A DNA stretch of 47,108 nt from Chrysochromulina tobinii (GCA_001275005.1 JWZX01003396.1:1-47108), one strand, 5' to 3'; positions 17,293-28,466 are shown, numbered from the stretch's first letter. Numbers and translations: made by a program. Notes: generated by a model not told the origin, from the sequence alone.

Positions 17293-20241
17293 CTACGAGC
17301 CGAGGCCAGTCAGGAGGCGTTTTTGGCGCGCGATCCGTGCCCTTGGCACAATCTCGTGCGCGAGCCAAGCCTCGAGGGCGACGCCAAAGGAGACAGTCAG
17401 CGCACCGGCGTTGCTTGTCTGCTGGAAAAGTCGCAAGAGCAGCATGGTGAACTCATCGTACACAAGTTCCGTGGAAAGATCGTCCGAATTCTCGGGAACA
17501 TAAAGCTCATCTTCTATGTTGACAAAGACGAATGCCTCGGCGACAGCACGTGCGCTGAAAGTCGGGCGTTTATCGTTGGGCTTTTCCATCAAGCCCGTAT
17601 CGCTCAAGAGCGCAAACAGCTCGGACAGGCACAAAGTGGCACCATGGCCACCATCGGCAAGCTTGTCCGTGCGCGCATAGAGCAAGAATGTCGAGAGCAA
17701 CTCCTTATAGTGGCGGGAAAAGGCCGCACGCACTGCTCGTGACTTGCGCAACGTGGACGTTTCCGCGATGGCGTTGGTGATGCGGCTCGCCATCGGCTCT
17801 ATGATTTGGACGACCAGCATCTGAAAGCACCCGGCCAATGCTTGAGCGTTTGGCACGGAATCTTTGTAGAGGTGCCATGCGATCCGCACCAGGGCGTGAA
17901 CGAAGTCGTGCTGTTGCATCAGCGCCTTCTTGGGGTCAAACATCTTCTTGGAGTCTTTCACTAGCTGTTTCTGATTTGCTTGGCGTCTCAAGCGAAGGTG
18001 GCACATAGGCCGTCGGACTCGAAGGCCCACTCGTCGGACTCGTCGGGCTCGATCGTCCATCGTCCGAGCCTGCAGATGCACTAGCAGGCACCCTCGCCAA
18101 TTCCGATGCCTTGGCAGCGTTTACTGGTGGGTAGCGACGAAAGCGTTGAACATGAACTGGTTCGTCTTCTTCATCAGACGACGAGCTGTCGTCCTCGTCG
18201 GGCTGACAGGATCGCATGAATAGTGTATTCACGTGATCCTGCGACACATCGGCGTAGTTGGCATCGAGTAAAAAGCGGCGGAATTGATGGATATTGATGG
18301 TGCTCGGTGGCGCATCGCCCGTCAGCACGGATTGGTCACATCCAAGAAGGGCATGCACCCGAAATACGACCTTCAGCGCGTCCATGTAGACGAGCAGCAT
18401 CGGAGCGAGAGCGGACCACGCTCTGTCCTTGCCGGGGCCACCGGGCCGGCCTGCAGCTGCTCGGCATAGGTCGCGCACAGAAATGGATAGCCATTCCTTA
18501 GGCACGCTCATGTATGACACCGGCACAGGCTCAGGTTTTGGCAGTGTGTCGTAGCGCCTCTCCTCGCTCCAGGGCCCCGGGCCGATGGTGTTGACAGCCC
18601 TGAGCCTGAAGACGTACTCCATGTCGGGTACCAACTTGTGGCGATCCTGGGACACGCAACACTTATAACCATTCCACGTGCTGTCTGTGGCACTCGTATC
18701 GGATGCGTCGTCCGCCTCAAGATGCGCCTTGCCCATTCGAGCAAGTAGGCGTCGACGTAGGGCTTGATTAGCATGATAAACAGGGTCGGGGTCAATGCCT
18801 TGATACACGAGTCGAAAGGAGCTTGCATAGTTCTCGGGCTCGATGGGGTCGACCCACGCCACCTCCATCTCGTACCTATGGGGCTCATCGTTTCCGTCAA
18901 ACGGGACCTCTTTCAGCAAGACGGTGATCGAATGGTAAGTCGCCTCGACAAACTCGACTGGCTTGCACTGTTCGGGGGTGTTGAGCTCTGGCGGGGGCGT
19001 CGTCGAAATCAACCGCAGGCGCAGACGCCCAGCATCCGGGCCGGCGCGTGGGATGGTGCCCTTAGGCTTCTTCACGTAGTTGCGATCACGGCTAATGCTG
19101 TCGATGATCGCTTGCTGAATCCTGCACAGGGAAGAAGACGAGTGGGCGGGCGTCATTGCAGTGGGGCAGCAGGTCACCAGTTACGATCTAGCGCGCGACT
19201 TCTTACAGTTCGGCATCAGCACAACTCTCATCTCCGAGAAAGCGGGACTCGATGATCTCATCGCCGGCTTCAACGAGTCGAGACCGCTCGCACAGCACAC
19301 GCGCTAGTCGCGTGTGGCCGCGAGGTGAGGACGGACACAGTCGGATCGCTTGCCTGGCATCCGCCTCTGAGTCCTCGGCAAGCCCTAAAATCAGCCTGGC
19401 CCTTGCCCGCTGGGTGTAGAGCCTGTCATCGTGTGGCGTGAGACTAATCATAGTGCTCACTGCTTCTTCGTACATGTTCCAGTCGCCGAGTGCGAGGCCT
19501 TCCATGGCTTGATCGCGGGAGGCTGCAAGCTGAGTACGCAAACGAGTCACAGCATTTGCCATCTCCTTATCCTCGGCGCTGCGCTGCTCCTCCAGCTGCT
19601 TGATCTCATTGTCGCGTTCGCTGGAGCTTGCAACCGTTTGCCCACCAGCTGCATGTCGAGGTGCTCCCTCCATCGCGCGAGCTTTGGTCAGAATCGCAGC
19701 GAGTGATCCTTTCCTCGTGGGGCTGCCCTCGCCGAGGTCGAAAACGTCCGTCGCTAGAGCTCCCGCACCTGCCCACGAGTAGGCAGGGCTTGGGGCCTTC
19801 GTTGCCATCACTTTGATACTGCGACGCATCATGGTCGGGCTCGACGTATCAGGACGGCTGGTACGTATCTCTGCTGCTGTAAACGGCAGTACAGCTCCTC
19901 TGATGTTAGCACGAGCAGCGTTGTTGGGCAGCAACTGAGCAATTCCAGTGCGCTGCTTTGACTGGGGCCTGCTCGTACTTGGCGAGAGCTGTTCTGGGTT
20001 CCGCCTCGGACTTGGCAGGCGAGGTGAAACTACGCTGAGCCCTGCCCACCTGGGCGAGGGCGCCAAGCACACCACTGGTAGACCCCCTGAGGCCACCATG
20101 TGGTGCCGTACCTGGTCCGTGGATCACAACACGCGGAACAGGCGACCACGCGGCCGCTCGCGGCGAGCCCGAGGAGGCAGAAAGGTGCTCGTCGGAACGA
20201 TCAAAGTCCTCCAAGTTTGCGCCGTAGATGACAAGTCTCAA
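17293..20241 (-). CDS. TPR / fibronectin-III protein, possibly ciliary; exon structure uncertain
   Basis: Three blocks seem to belong to one gene. Block 1, ending at 19207, has a coiled segment (DNEIKQLEEQRSAEDKEMAN) and TPR-like helices (ALGDWNMYEEAVSTMISL, YTQRARARLILGLAEDSEA). It splices with GTAAGA...TGCAG across 19206-19122 to give AEL-IQQAIID. Block 2 (from 19121) has an FN3-like domain ending YVFRLRAVNTIGPGPWSE, then INIHQFRRFLLDANYADVSQ. Block 3 (to 17293) has HDFVHALVRIAWHLYKDS and later LVYDEFTMLLLRLF, resembling the F..FL.D / F..ALVRIA modules of some ciliary EF-hand-like proteins. Blocks 2 and 3 differ by +1 frame near 17960-18060; a 34- or 52-nt intron or an extra base could explain this. 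A similar +1 change occurs near 19950. The N-terminus is unresolved; Met 20099 and Met 20241 are in different frames. Confidence 0.6.
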
Positions 20242-20613
20242 AAAAGCAGCCGAACCGACGCGAAACAGATTCCACAGCGGGTGGGGTACCTACCCGCCTC
20301 CCATAGGTTCGGAAAACCGTCAGAACACAGAGGGCACTAAGGTAACGAGCATTCGACTTTGAGGGTTCGACGGGGTCTCTCACACGAGGTCGGCGGCACA
20401 ATAAGGTTGGTGCCATGGTTGCCTGACTCCCCGCCCCCCCCCATTCACTCCCCCATCCCCCCAACATCGGCCCCAATTTAGCCCCAGTTGCCCCCCAACC
20501 ATCACACAAGTACATCTGTCCGCGCCTTAGTCCGCTCCACCACACACATGTGCACGCGTCTCGGGGCTACTCGGGGCATTGACTCGGGGCATCACCTGCT
20601 TTGCGTCGCACGT
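20242..20613. other. Intergenic, C-rich patch
   Basis: No gene seen. A C-rich homopolymer-like patch spans about 20424-20508 (runs of up to ten C). The 3' flank of the giant coiled-coil gene lies here. Confidence 0.5.
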
Positions 20614-23600
20614 TCAGTCGAGGGCGAGGTAGAGAATATCGTCGTCGATGATCTGCGCCTGCTGCAGCGTCTGGGCGGGCGCGAGCATCTGCCGCTCCGC
20701 GCGGCCGAGCAGCACGTCGGGCGTGATGAACACAGGCGAGAAGTAGAGGGCGAGCTGGGAGGGCGAGCGACCCGCGACGTTGGGGAGAAGCTCAATCTGC
20801 TGCACGAGCAGGTCCTGCACTTCTCGAATTGTGGTCGTCGGCCGCACGCCACGCACGACCACCGTGTTGTTCTCGGGCGCGCCACGGCGGCATGGACGCA
20901 CGCGCACTTGGCGCAGCTGCGCGAGCGTCGACCCACCCGCAAAGAAGTCGGAGAGCGGCCGCGGCGCGGCCGAGAGCAGCAGGCGCTGAGTACCCCTGCC
21001 CTCTGCGTACGCGCCAATGATGGCATCATCATTGAGCGGCATGGTTGAGGTGGCAGACGAGATCGTGAGCGTGAGGCGCGGCGAGATGTGCAGCTGCGTC
21101 GCCACCTGCCGCTCGAGGTACGCCACAGCGCCGCTCATGCGCGCGCGCACGGCCACGTGACCTTCATCTGTGAGCAGCACGAAGAGGGCGAGCTGATCCA
21201 GGTTCGCGGGCAGAGCGGGCAGAACATGCATCTCTTCACTCGCGCTGCCTCGCATCTTGCTGCTTCCGCCCGCAGGCCCCGTGCCGTCCACGCCGCCGCC
21301 GCCCACGCCACCGCCCACGTGGTCCGACCCCCCGCCCACGCCGCCGCCGCCACCGTAGCCGCCACCACCACCGTAGCCGCCCAGCCCACCACCCGTGTCG
21401 CCGCCCGTCTGGCCATAGGCGGGGTGAGAGGCGGAATTGCTGTCAGTGACGGGCCTGTAGACCGATCCAGCGTACCCGTTCACGTAACCGTCACCCATAC
21501 CGGCGCTCGAAAGGTCTGCGAGAAGAGTGTTGAGGTGAGCGAGCTCCTCCGCCTCCACAGGCGAGAGCCCCGTGCGCGCTACGGCGCGCTTGTGGTTGAG
21601 CTCGTTGATCCTATCTTTGAGCGCCTGTGGATCTGCATGCGGATCTGCATGCAGGCCCCTGAGGACGCTGTCGTCAGATGCGCGCTCGTAGTCGCCGTCT
21701 CCAAAGCGGGGATCGTGACGGTCTTTAGGGTCGTACTCTGATGCGCCCTCGCCGACACGTCTTGATGGGTTCTTGCGATGATCGCCCATTCCCATATTAG
21801 GATCGCCCATTCCCATATTAGGATCGCCCATTCCTGCACCACCAGCGCCGTCACCCGAACCAAAGCGGCCGCCCGGACCAGAGCCGCCGACAGATCTGAC
21901 GCCGCTGCCCTGGCCGCAGCTGTTGCCAGAACCGTTGCCGGGTCCGAAGCCGCTCCAAGGGCTGGAGCTGCCGCCCGCACCAAAGCCGTTGCCAGGGCGA
22001 GCACAGGCAGGTGCGGCTGCCGGTGCCGGCGCCCCGAAGCCGAAGCTGCCGGCGGCAGCGGGCGCCGCCGGTGCACAGCCGAATGGCGCTGCCGGTGACG
22101 AAGCTGACGAAGCGGGCGCCGCCGGTGCACTGCCGAGTCGCGAGGCGGCGGTAGCGCCGGCGCCAGAGCTGCCCACACCTTGGCCGCCAAAGCCGCCTAG
22201 CCTGCCGCCGCTGAGCTCGGCGACCTTGTCCCTGAGGCCGTTAAGCATGGCCTCCTCCTCGGGAGAGAGGCCTTCGCTGTGGCCCTTGGCAGCTTGCTTG
22301 CGCTCGAGCTCGACGATGCGCTCCTTGACCTGGCCGATGGTGTCGAGCACCTCGACGCGCTCCTGCAGCTGCTGGATCTCGTTCTCCTCCTTGGGCGTGA
22401 GCAGCGGCCCCTGCCCGAGCGCAGCCGCCTGATGCTTGCGCAGCAGCTCCCCCAAGCGCGCCCGCATCACCTCGACGTCCATCGCCTCGACGTCTTCGGG
22501 GCCGAATTCGGCCGCACCGAGCCCCATCGCGTTCAGGATCATCTCGTACTGCTTGATCGCACGCTCGAGCTGCTCGCGCTTGAGGTGTGCCTCGGCCGCG
22601 TCCTCAATCGAGCGCTCCGCCTGCAGACGGAAGGCATCGAGCTCGAGCTCGCGCGAGCGGGCGAGCCCCTCGAGCTGGCGCAGACGTTCAAGCTCCCGTG
22701 CCTCGTGCTCGATCAGCTTCGCCTGCAGCTCGGCGTTCCGGTTGCGCTGCGCCTCGACTGCGTCGAGTAGAGCTGAGTTGCGTGCCTGCGCCTCGCGCCG
22801 CGCCTGCTGCTCCACCTCAAGATCCCTGTTGAACGAGCCGCGCAACTCTGCCGACGCCTCGGACAGACGGCGCATGTACTCCGCCCCGAGGTCGCTCTGC
22901 ATCTTGTGCAGGAGCGCTTCCCGCTCGAGCGCGCTCATTGCTGGGTGCAAATACGCCGTACGCTGCTCGACGGCGCTCTTGGTCGTGCCTAGCTCAATCT
23001 TGCCGCCGCCGTTACCGCCGCCGCCGCCGCTGCCATTGCGCACGCCCGGAGCCCCACGGCCGCCGCCAACACCACCACTGCCCACGCCCGCCCCACGGCC
23101 GCCTCCGCCGCCGCCGCCATCGGCGCCAACGGCGCCAACGGCGGCACTGAGCAGATGGTTAAGTTCAGCCTGGTCAGCAGGTGTGGCCGTGCGTTCCGCC
23201 TGCATGCGCAGCAGGTCCTTGAGCTTACGCGCGTCATCGGGTGCGAGGCCTTTGCCAAGCAGCCGGTCGAGCTCCTTCTGGTCACTGGGCGTGACGAAAC
23301 CGTCGAACAGCTTACGCAGCAACACCTTGAGCCTGCGCGGCTCGTCGGTGGGCAGGTTGTCCACTTTCTCGCCCTTGCCGTCCCGCCACGCACACCAGCC
23401 GCCGCCTGCGCCGTTGTCCACGGCCGCCTTCTTCGGGCCGCCCTTAGAGGCGGCGTCGACCATCCCGCCGTGGCCAAGACGGAAAAGACGGCCAAGACCG
23501 CCGTCGTCGTCAGAGAGGTCGCTGCCTATGGCCGCCTCCTCGCCCTCGCCGCCGCGGCCAGCGCCCGACACAGCGCCCCGTCGCTTCGCGCCCTTGGGTA

Positions 23601-26600
23601 GGGCTGAGAGGGTGGCTGATTTCGAGATCGCGATCACGGCGCATTGGACGCCGGTGACGCTCGCGAGCATGGCGGTCGCGCTGCTCGGGCTGCTCGTCGC
23701 TCTGGCCATCTTCGACTGCACCGAGTTCGCCGTCGCCGTCGGCGTCTGGATGCTCACGTCGACGATGACGCTGCCCGAAGTCACAGCCACCTCCACCGCC
23801 GACGGCTGGACGCCCGCCTCGGCGGCGATTGCATAAGTGATCTCGGCTTGCACGCTCGGGGTGAACAAGGAGACGTCGCCGGCGAGCTTGAGGGTGAATG
23901 CGACCACGCTCATCGCCGGCGGGGGACGACCAAGATTGCCGTCGTCGTCGTCGGCAGAGTCGTCGCCGCCTACGGCCGCCTCCTCGGCCGCCTGCCTAGC
24001 ACGGGACCTGCGGACGCTCTTGCGCTTGGCGGCCTTTGCAGCCTTCTCACGCCTCTCCTTGGCCGCGGCGAATGTGCCTGCCATGCCGTGCTGAAAGATC
24101 TTCTCCTCATCTTGCATCTTGTCGAGCTGTGCAGCCACCGATTTGAGCATCGCCTGCAGCACCTCCTGCTTATCAAGGGTCAGGTGCTGCCGGCAGAGCC
24201 GATCGAGCTCCACAAGTGCCCACGACTCCGCGCGCTGGCACGCGAGCAGCACCTCGTCGGAGATGGGCACGTCCTGTTGGAGCAGCATCTCGAGACGCTG
24301 GGCGGTGCGCGCCCCCTGCTTCATCGCCGCCGTCTCCGCGTCCTTGAGGCGCATGAGCTCGTCCCAGCCCAGGTTGATGGCCAGCAGTTCGTTCACAGTC
24401 GCCTCATCCACTGGCACCTTGATCCCCCTCTCCGCGTTGAGCAGCACGCGGCGCAGCCGGCGCTCAGCGAGCAGCGCTTCATACTGGTCGGCGCTGAGCA
24501 CATCGGGAAGGATCGCCTCGAGTCGCTCCTGATCGACAGGCGGCGGCACACCCGTGCGCTCTTGGAGAAGGCGCGCACGTTGCTGACGCTGGGCATCGAG
24601 CAACTGCTCCTGGACAGAGGGCGGCAGCTCGGTCGCTGTGAGCTGTGCAAGAGCCATGGCGTTGATAGGGGGCATCACGCCACGCTCGGCCAGGGCGACC
24701 ACGCGCCCCGCGACGATCTCAGAGCCGAGAGATTGCCGCTCCGCTTGATCCAGATGCACCTCGCACAGGCGAACGACCATGTCGTCATCGACCACGTCAT
24801 CCTCGAGATGAGAGAGCAGCGCCTGCTCCGTCTGGCCGACGCCGGGTTTGTCGGCGTGCTCGCGCAGCTTCATCAGGCGCACCTGCGACTCGAGCTTGTC
24901 GAGGGCGAGGAGCTCCTCCTCTGGCAGCGTCGCCTGAAGGGACTCCTCGAGCGCCAGGCTTGGCGGCAGGACGACCGCATGGTCAGCGAGCGCCCTCACT
25001 TCGGTGGCGATCTCTCTCGCACGCACCGCGTCGTACTCGACCGGCGAGAGCACCCGTCGTGCAATCGCGTCCATGGCCTGGTCGTCGTGCGGCGGCTCAA
25101 CCCCGAGTGCCTCGAGTGCCGCGAGCGCGCGGGCGTTGTCCGCGGCGAGCAGCCCACTCATCTCTTCGGGCGAGAAGCTGTCGATGATCTGCTCCTCCAT
25201 GAGTGCCTCCTCAATGGGGATGTCAATCTCGCGTGCCTGCAACGCGTGGATGCGCGTGTCGAGGCGCGCGCGCTCGCCCGCAGCCATCGATGCATTGAAC
25301 ATTCGCTCACAGTCGGCGGCGAACTCGTCCATCGGCTCCTCGAGGAGGAGTCCGGCGCCGACGGCCGTCGAGTCCCCCGGTGCGCACAGCCCTGCAGCTC
25401 CGAGAAGGTGACTGAGCTCCGTATGCTCATTCGGCGTGATCCTCCCTTCGGCCTGCTTGCGTAGCAGATCCTGGAGCTTCAGCGCGTCTTCAGGCGCGAG
25501 GCCGCTATTGACGAGCTTCCGATTGATCTCCCTTTGATCACTGGGCGACACGCTCCCCTCGAGCTGCTTGCGCAGCAGATCGCCCATCCGTTGGCGCTGG
25601 TCGAGCGGCAGCCGGTCGGCCGCGAGCAGCTGATTGAGCTGGGCCTCCTCCTCGGGCAACGTCACGCCCTCGGCTTGCCGACTCAGGAGATGAGCAAGCA
25701 AGTCTTTCTGCTCGGGGTTGAGATTCTTGCCCACGCCTCGGGGCAGTGCTGGGCCCATGAAGCCAGGTGCGCCCATCGCGCGTGCCTTCTCCGCCGACGC
25801 CTCGGCAGCCGCCTCGAGGGTAGCCACCTTGCTCACGATGCGCTCGAGCTCGGCGTTCTCTTTGGGCGTGATCGTGCCATCCTCTTTCTTGCGAAGCAGA
25901 TCCTGCGCCATCTGGAGCATCGCGCCCGCCTCAGCCTTGCTCAGGGGCAGTGACTTTTCGAGTCGTCGCAGCTCTGCCGCACCCTCGGGCGCGATCGTGC
26001 CCTGCGCCACTTGCTGACGTAGCTCGGCCACCCGTGCCTGCTGAGCTGCCAGGTCGGCATTGGCCATCGGCAGCTTGCCCCACAGCCCAACCATCTCGTC
26101 ATGCTCTTCGGGCGTGATCATGTCCTCCGCGAGCTTTTGCTGGAGCCCTGCCAAACGCCGCCGGTGCGCATCCGCCTGCTCCGCGAGCGTAGTCGCCTCT
26201 TGGGCAAGCTCGCTCATCAGCTCCTCCTTCTTCGCAGCCGCATCGAGGAGTGGCCGCTTCAGGCTCAACTCCTCGAGCTCGGCGAGCTCCTTGGAGAACT
26301 GAGTCTCGAGCCCGGGGCTCCGCGTCGTAGTACCGTCTTTGAGCTGCAGCTTCCGCTCGAGCTCTACCAGGCGATCCTCGGTCCGCGCGAGCTCATCCGC
26401 CGCCGTCACGCCGGGGAGCTCCCCGGCTTCGAGGCCGAGTGCCTCCTCGACGACTGAGGGCTTGGGTCCTGCGCTGAAGCCGACGCCCGCGAATGAGTCC
26501 TCCCTCAACAATAACTTCGCACCCGCCCCTGCTGCGCTCCTGGCCGCGCTCGGGGCCGAGCCCGCGCCCACGCCTCCTCGTCCTCGTCCCGGGCCGCCGC

Positions 26601-27414
26601 CGCCGCCGCCGCCGCCGCCACCGCCGCCGCCCGCGCGCGGACCAAGCTCGATCTTCGCGAGGGCCTCCTGCACGGCTTTGCGGAACTCCTCCTTGCGAAC
26701 CGTCTGCCCCACCCCGGCGGCGGTCAGCTCGGCAGGCACCTTCTTCCCAGCTTCCTCGATCTCGGTGCGCAGCTTGTCGGCAGCCTCCTCCGCCGTGCGT
26801 GCGCGGGCCGTCGCCGACTTGAGATCGGCCTCTTTCATTTCCACCGCTCTCTTCGCGTCGCTCAGCTGCTGCGCGAGCTGCATCTCAGCAGCACGACGCT
26901 CGTCCACCTTGCGCAGCGCCTCTTGGTAGTTCACCTCCACAGCCGCGACACGATTGAGCAGGTCACGGCGCTCGTCCTCGGCGGCGGAGTTGCTTGCCGC
27001 ATGGCTCCTGCGCTCGTCTGCGAGCTCCTTCTGGAGCGCCTGAACCTCCTGACCGAGTTGCTCGGTGCGTAACTCGAGCTGGCCCACGTAGACAGCATAA
27101 CGTGCCAGCCGCTCGTTGAGGCCGAAGACGCGTGAAGTGTCACCCGCAAGAGCATTGAGATCTGCGTTGGACACGAGCTTCATCGTTTCGAGGGGCATAC
27201 CCGCCTCCTTGAGCCTATTGAGCTCCTCTTGCAGCTGCTCCGTCGTCTTCCTGGTGCCCACAGTGCCGCTCGCTGCAGAGGGAGCGCCGCCAGCGGCAGC
27301 GCCAGACCCAGTCTCGTCCTCTCCGGAAACAGAGTGCCACGGATACGCCTGTTGGATAGTTCTCTCACTGTACTCGGAGCGGTAGTGCGTTCCCACAGAG
27401 CGAGACATCGACAC
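20614..27414 (-). CDS. Giant coiled-coil protein with hairpin repeats and two C-terminal ubiquitin-like domains
   Basis: An uninterrupted 2266-residue reading frame. Residues about 60-260 are coiled coil (ELRTEQLGQEVQALQKELAD), then a poly-Gly linker near 258-278. Helical hairpins recur with the pattern LLRKQxEGxITPxExxEL: LQQKLAEDMITPEEHDEM (~425), DLLRKKEDGTITPKENAEL (~505), LLRKQLEGSVSPSDQREI (~610), LLRKQAEGRITPNEHTEL (~645), LFDGFVTPSDQKELDRLL (~1365) and SEGLSPEEEAMLNGL (~1710). Residues about 1167-1260 (FTLKLAGDVSLFTPSVQAEI...VIVDVSI) form a small alpha/beta domain. After Gly-rich linkers, residues about 2070-2145 and 2178-2266 look like beta-grasp folds; the last has TVVVRGVRPTTTIREVQDLL and ends TLQQAQIIDDDILYLALD, very like the end of ubiquitin. 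The start has MSMSRSVGTHYRSEYSERT. A scaffolding role is inferred; no known family name fits the whole. Confidence 0.82.
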   Translation of the reverse strand: MSMSRSVGTHYRSEYSERTIQQAYPWHSVSGEDETGSGAAAGGAPSAASGTVGTRKTTEQLQEELNRLKEAGMPLETMKLVSNADLNALAGDTSRVFGLNERLARYAVYVGQLELRTEQLGQEVQALQKELADERRSHAASNSAAEDERRDLLNRVAAVEVNYQEALRKVDERRAAEMQLAQQLSDAKRAVEMKEADLKSATARARTAEEAADKLRTEIEEAGKKVPAELTAAGVGQTVRKEEFRKAVQEALAKIELGPRAGGGGGGGGGGGGGPGRGRGGVGAGSAPSAARSAAGAGAKLLLREDSFAGVGFSAGPKPSVVEEALGLEAGELPGVTAADELARTEDRLVELERKLQLKDGTTTRSPGLETQFSKELAELEELSLKRPLLDAAAKKEELMSELAQEATTLAEQADAHRRRLAGLQQKLAEDMITPEEHDEMVGLWGKLPMANADLAAQQARVAELRQQVAQGTIAPEGAAELRRLEKSLPLSKAEAGAMLQMAQDLLRKKEDGTITPKENAELERIVSKVATLEAAAEASAEKARAMGAPGFMGPALPRGVGKNLNPEQKDLLAHLLSRQAEGVTLPEEEAQLNQLLAADRLPLDQRQRMGDLLRKQLEGSVSPSDQREINRKLVNSGLAPEDALKLQDLLRKQAEGRITPNEHTELSHLLGAAGLCAPGDSTAVGAGLLLEEPMDEFAADCERMFNASMAAGERARLDTRIHALQAREIDIPIEEALMEEQIIDSFSPEEMSGLLAADNARALAALEALGVEPPHDDQAMDAIARRVLSPVEYDAVRAREIATEVRALADHAVVLPPSLALEESLQATLPEEELLALDKLESQVRLMKLREHADKPGVGQTEQALLSHLEDDVVDDDMVVRLCEVHLDQAERQSLGSEIVAGRVVALAERGVMPPINAMALAQLTATELPPSVQEQLLDAQRQQRARLLQERTGVPPPVDQERLEAILPDVLSADQYEALLAERRLRRVLLNAERGIKVPVDEATVNELLAINLGWDELMRLKDAETAAMKQGARTAQRLEMLLQQDVPISDEVLLACQRAESWALVELDRLCRQHLTLDKQEVLQAMLKSVAAQLDKMQDEEKIFQHGMAGTFAAAKERREKAAKAAKRKSVRRSRARQAAEEAAVGGDDSADDDDGNLGRPPPAMSVVAFTLKLAGDVSLFTPSVQAEITYAIAAEAGVQPSAVEVAVTSGSVIVDVSIQTPTATANSVQSKMARATSSPSSATAMLASVTGVQCAVIAISKSATLSALPKGAKRRGAVSGAGRGGEGEEAAIGSDLSDDDGGLGRLFRLGHGGMVDAASKGGPKKAAVDNGAGGGWCAWRDGKGEKVDNLPTDEPRRLKVLLRKLFDGFVTPSDQKELDRLLGKGLAPDDARKLKDLLRMQAERTATPADQAELNHLLSAAVGAVGADGGGGGGGRGAGVGSGGVGGGRGAPGVRNGSGGGGGNGGGKIELGTTKSAVEQRTAYLHPAMSALEREALLHKMQSDLGAEYMRRLSEASAELRGSFNRDLEVEQQARREAQARNSALLDAVEAQRNRNAELQAKLIEHEARELERLRQLEGLARSRELELDAFRLQAERSIEDAAEAHLKREQLERAIKQYEMILNAMGLGAAEFGPEDVEAMDVEVMRARLGELLRKHQAAALGQGPLLTPKEENEIQQLQERVEVLDTIGQVKERIVELERKQAAKGHSEGLSPEEEAMLNGLRDKVAELSGGRLGGFGGQGVGSSGAGATAASRLGSAPAAPASSASSPAAPFGCAPAAPAAAGSFGFGAPAPAAAPACARPGNGFGAGGSSSPWSGFGPGNGSGNSCGQGSGVRSVGGSGPGGRFGSGDGAGGAGMGDPNMGMGDPNMGMGDHRKNPSRRVGEGASEYDPKDRHDPRFGDGDYERASDDSVLRGLHADPHADPQALKDRINELNHKRAVARTGLSPVEAEELAHLNTLLADLSSAGMGDGYVNGYAGSVYRPVTDSNSASHPAYGQTGGDTGGGLGGYGGGGGYGGGGGVGGGSDHVGGGVGGGGVDGTGPAGGSSKMRGSASEEMHVLPALPANLDQLALFVLLTDEGHVAVRARMSGAVAYLERQVATQLHISPRLTLTISSATSTMPLNDDAIIGAYAEGRGTQRLLLSAAPRPLSDFFAGGSTLAQLRQVRVRPCRRGAPENNTVVVRGVRPTTTIREVQDLLVQQIELLPNVAGRSPSQLALYFSPVFITPDVLLGRAERQMLAPAQTLQQAQIIDDDILYLALD

Positions 27415-27563
27415 GCCACGGCACGCAAGAAGACCACAGGCAGTCCGTTGCGAAAGTAGCCCAAAAATGGAACTTCAGGTCAACATTGCATGCCGATGGG
27501 CAAATATGAACCCACAAAAAGTATGTACCTCAAGAAGAACGTGTGCGTGCTAATATAGCCATC

Positions 27564-28263
27564 TCAGCATAACTGCTCCTCATCTCTCAAGTACTCTCCC
27601 ACGTCCGCCTGGTGGAAGGCGACGATCCCCTGCGGCACGAGCTTGCGCACCTCCGCCGTCGACTTAGCAGCCGTCCCGAAGCCCAGTGGCACGTCGGCCA
27701 TGTTGAGCACGATCACGCCCTGGTACTGCGGCGTGTCCTCGGTGATGCGCCCCAGGCCTGCTTTGAGGACATGGTTGCCGTACAGAAATGACTGCTCCGC
27801 CGACGGCTTGAGCCACACTTTGTACTGCGCGTGCTGTGCGAGGTAGTCGAGGCATGTTACGTGCAGTCGAAACTTTCCTGTCTTCGTGAATTTACCGAAC
27901 GTGCAGCCAATCTGGTGGAGCTTATCACGCGGCAGTGCAGACGCGTGCTTGAGCAGCGCCTCGCTTACGTAGTAGACGCGATTATTGTGCAGCCGGAAGC
28001 AGTAGCGGCCGTCGGGCCGATCGATAAGCCTCTTGATTCCGTGGCCGATGTACTTCGCGAGCTTCTCGAAGAAAGTTTTGCTGCAGCAGGATGCGACGTT
28101 CGCAGCACACGGAATGCGATCAGAGTGAGGCTCCGGAGAGAATGGCATGCGCGGCAGACGACGCTGAGCGTGGATGCGACCAAGGAGAGATACGGCACGC
28201 TGTGTGGCATGCGAGAATCATGGCGGCTACGCACAGCTCGTCTTCTGTCAATGGCCGGACCAT
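27564..28263 (-). CDS. NIP7: 60S ribosome biogenesis protein NIP7
   Basis: NIP7 is needed for 27S pre-rRNA processing and 60S assembly in the nucleolus. Exon 1 (28263-28235) is only 29 nt and encodes [10 protein letters not shown]; exon 2 (28080-27564) continues [20 protein letters not shown]. The intron has GTGCGT and CTGCAG ends. The joined protein is 181 residues, matching the usual 180. Highly conserved stretches include [68 protein letters not shown], and the C-terminal PUA domain with [18 protein letters not shown] and [14 protein letters not shown]. Without the tiny first exon the open frame would begin with an unrelated leader, so the exon is well supported. Confidence 0.96.
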
Positions 28264-28466
28264 GGCGCTCTCTCCAGACAGGGAACACTAGATCGCCAGC
28301 GACGTCGTCAACAGCTCACGACAGCGCGTTTTGGAAGTTCAGGAGGCTTGTTTCGTTACCGCGGTTACAAACACCACGTCAACCTAATGCATGGAAGTCC
28401 ACACAAAAGATAGACCGGCGTGAAGTGTGAACGTGAAGACTGCGCGAGCGCAGCGCCGCTTCACTT

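Noticed and set aside
20385..20410. tRNA T-loop-like GGGTTCGA near 20364
   Set aside because: The flanking bases cannot form the T-stem or an acceptor stem; no cloverleaf was found.
23644..25464. Long plus-strand open frame of 606 codons inside the giant gene
   Set aside because: It is antisense to a well-structured minus-strand protein. In GC-rich DNA with high GC at third positions, antisense frames stay open by bias; the translation has no domain and is Arg/His-rich.
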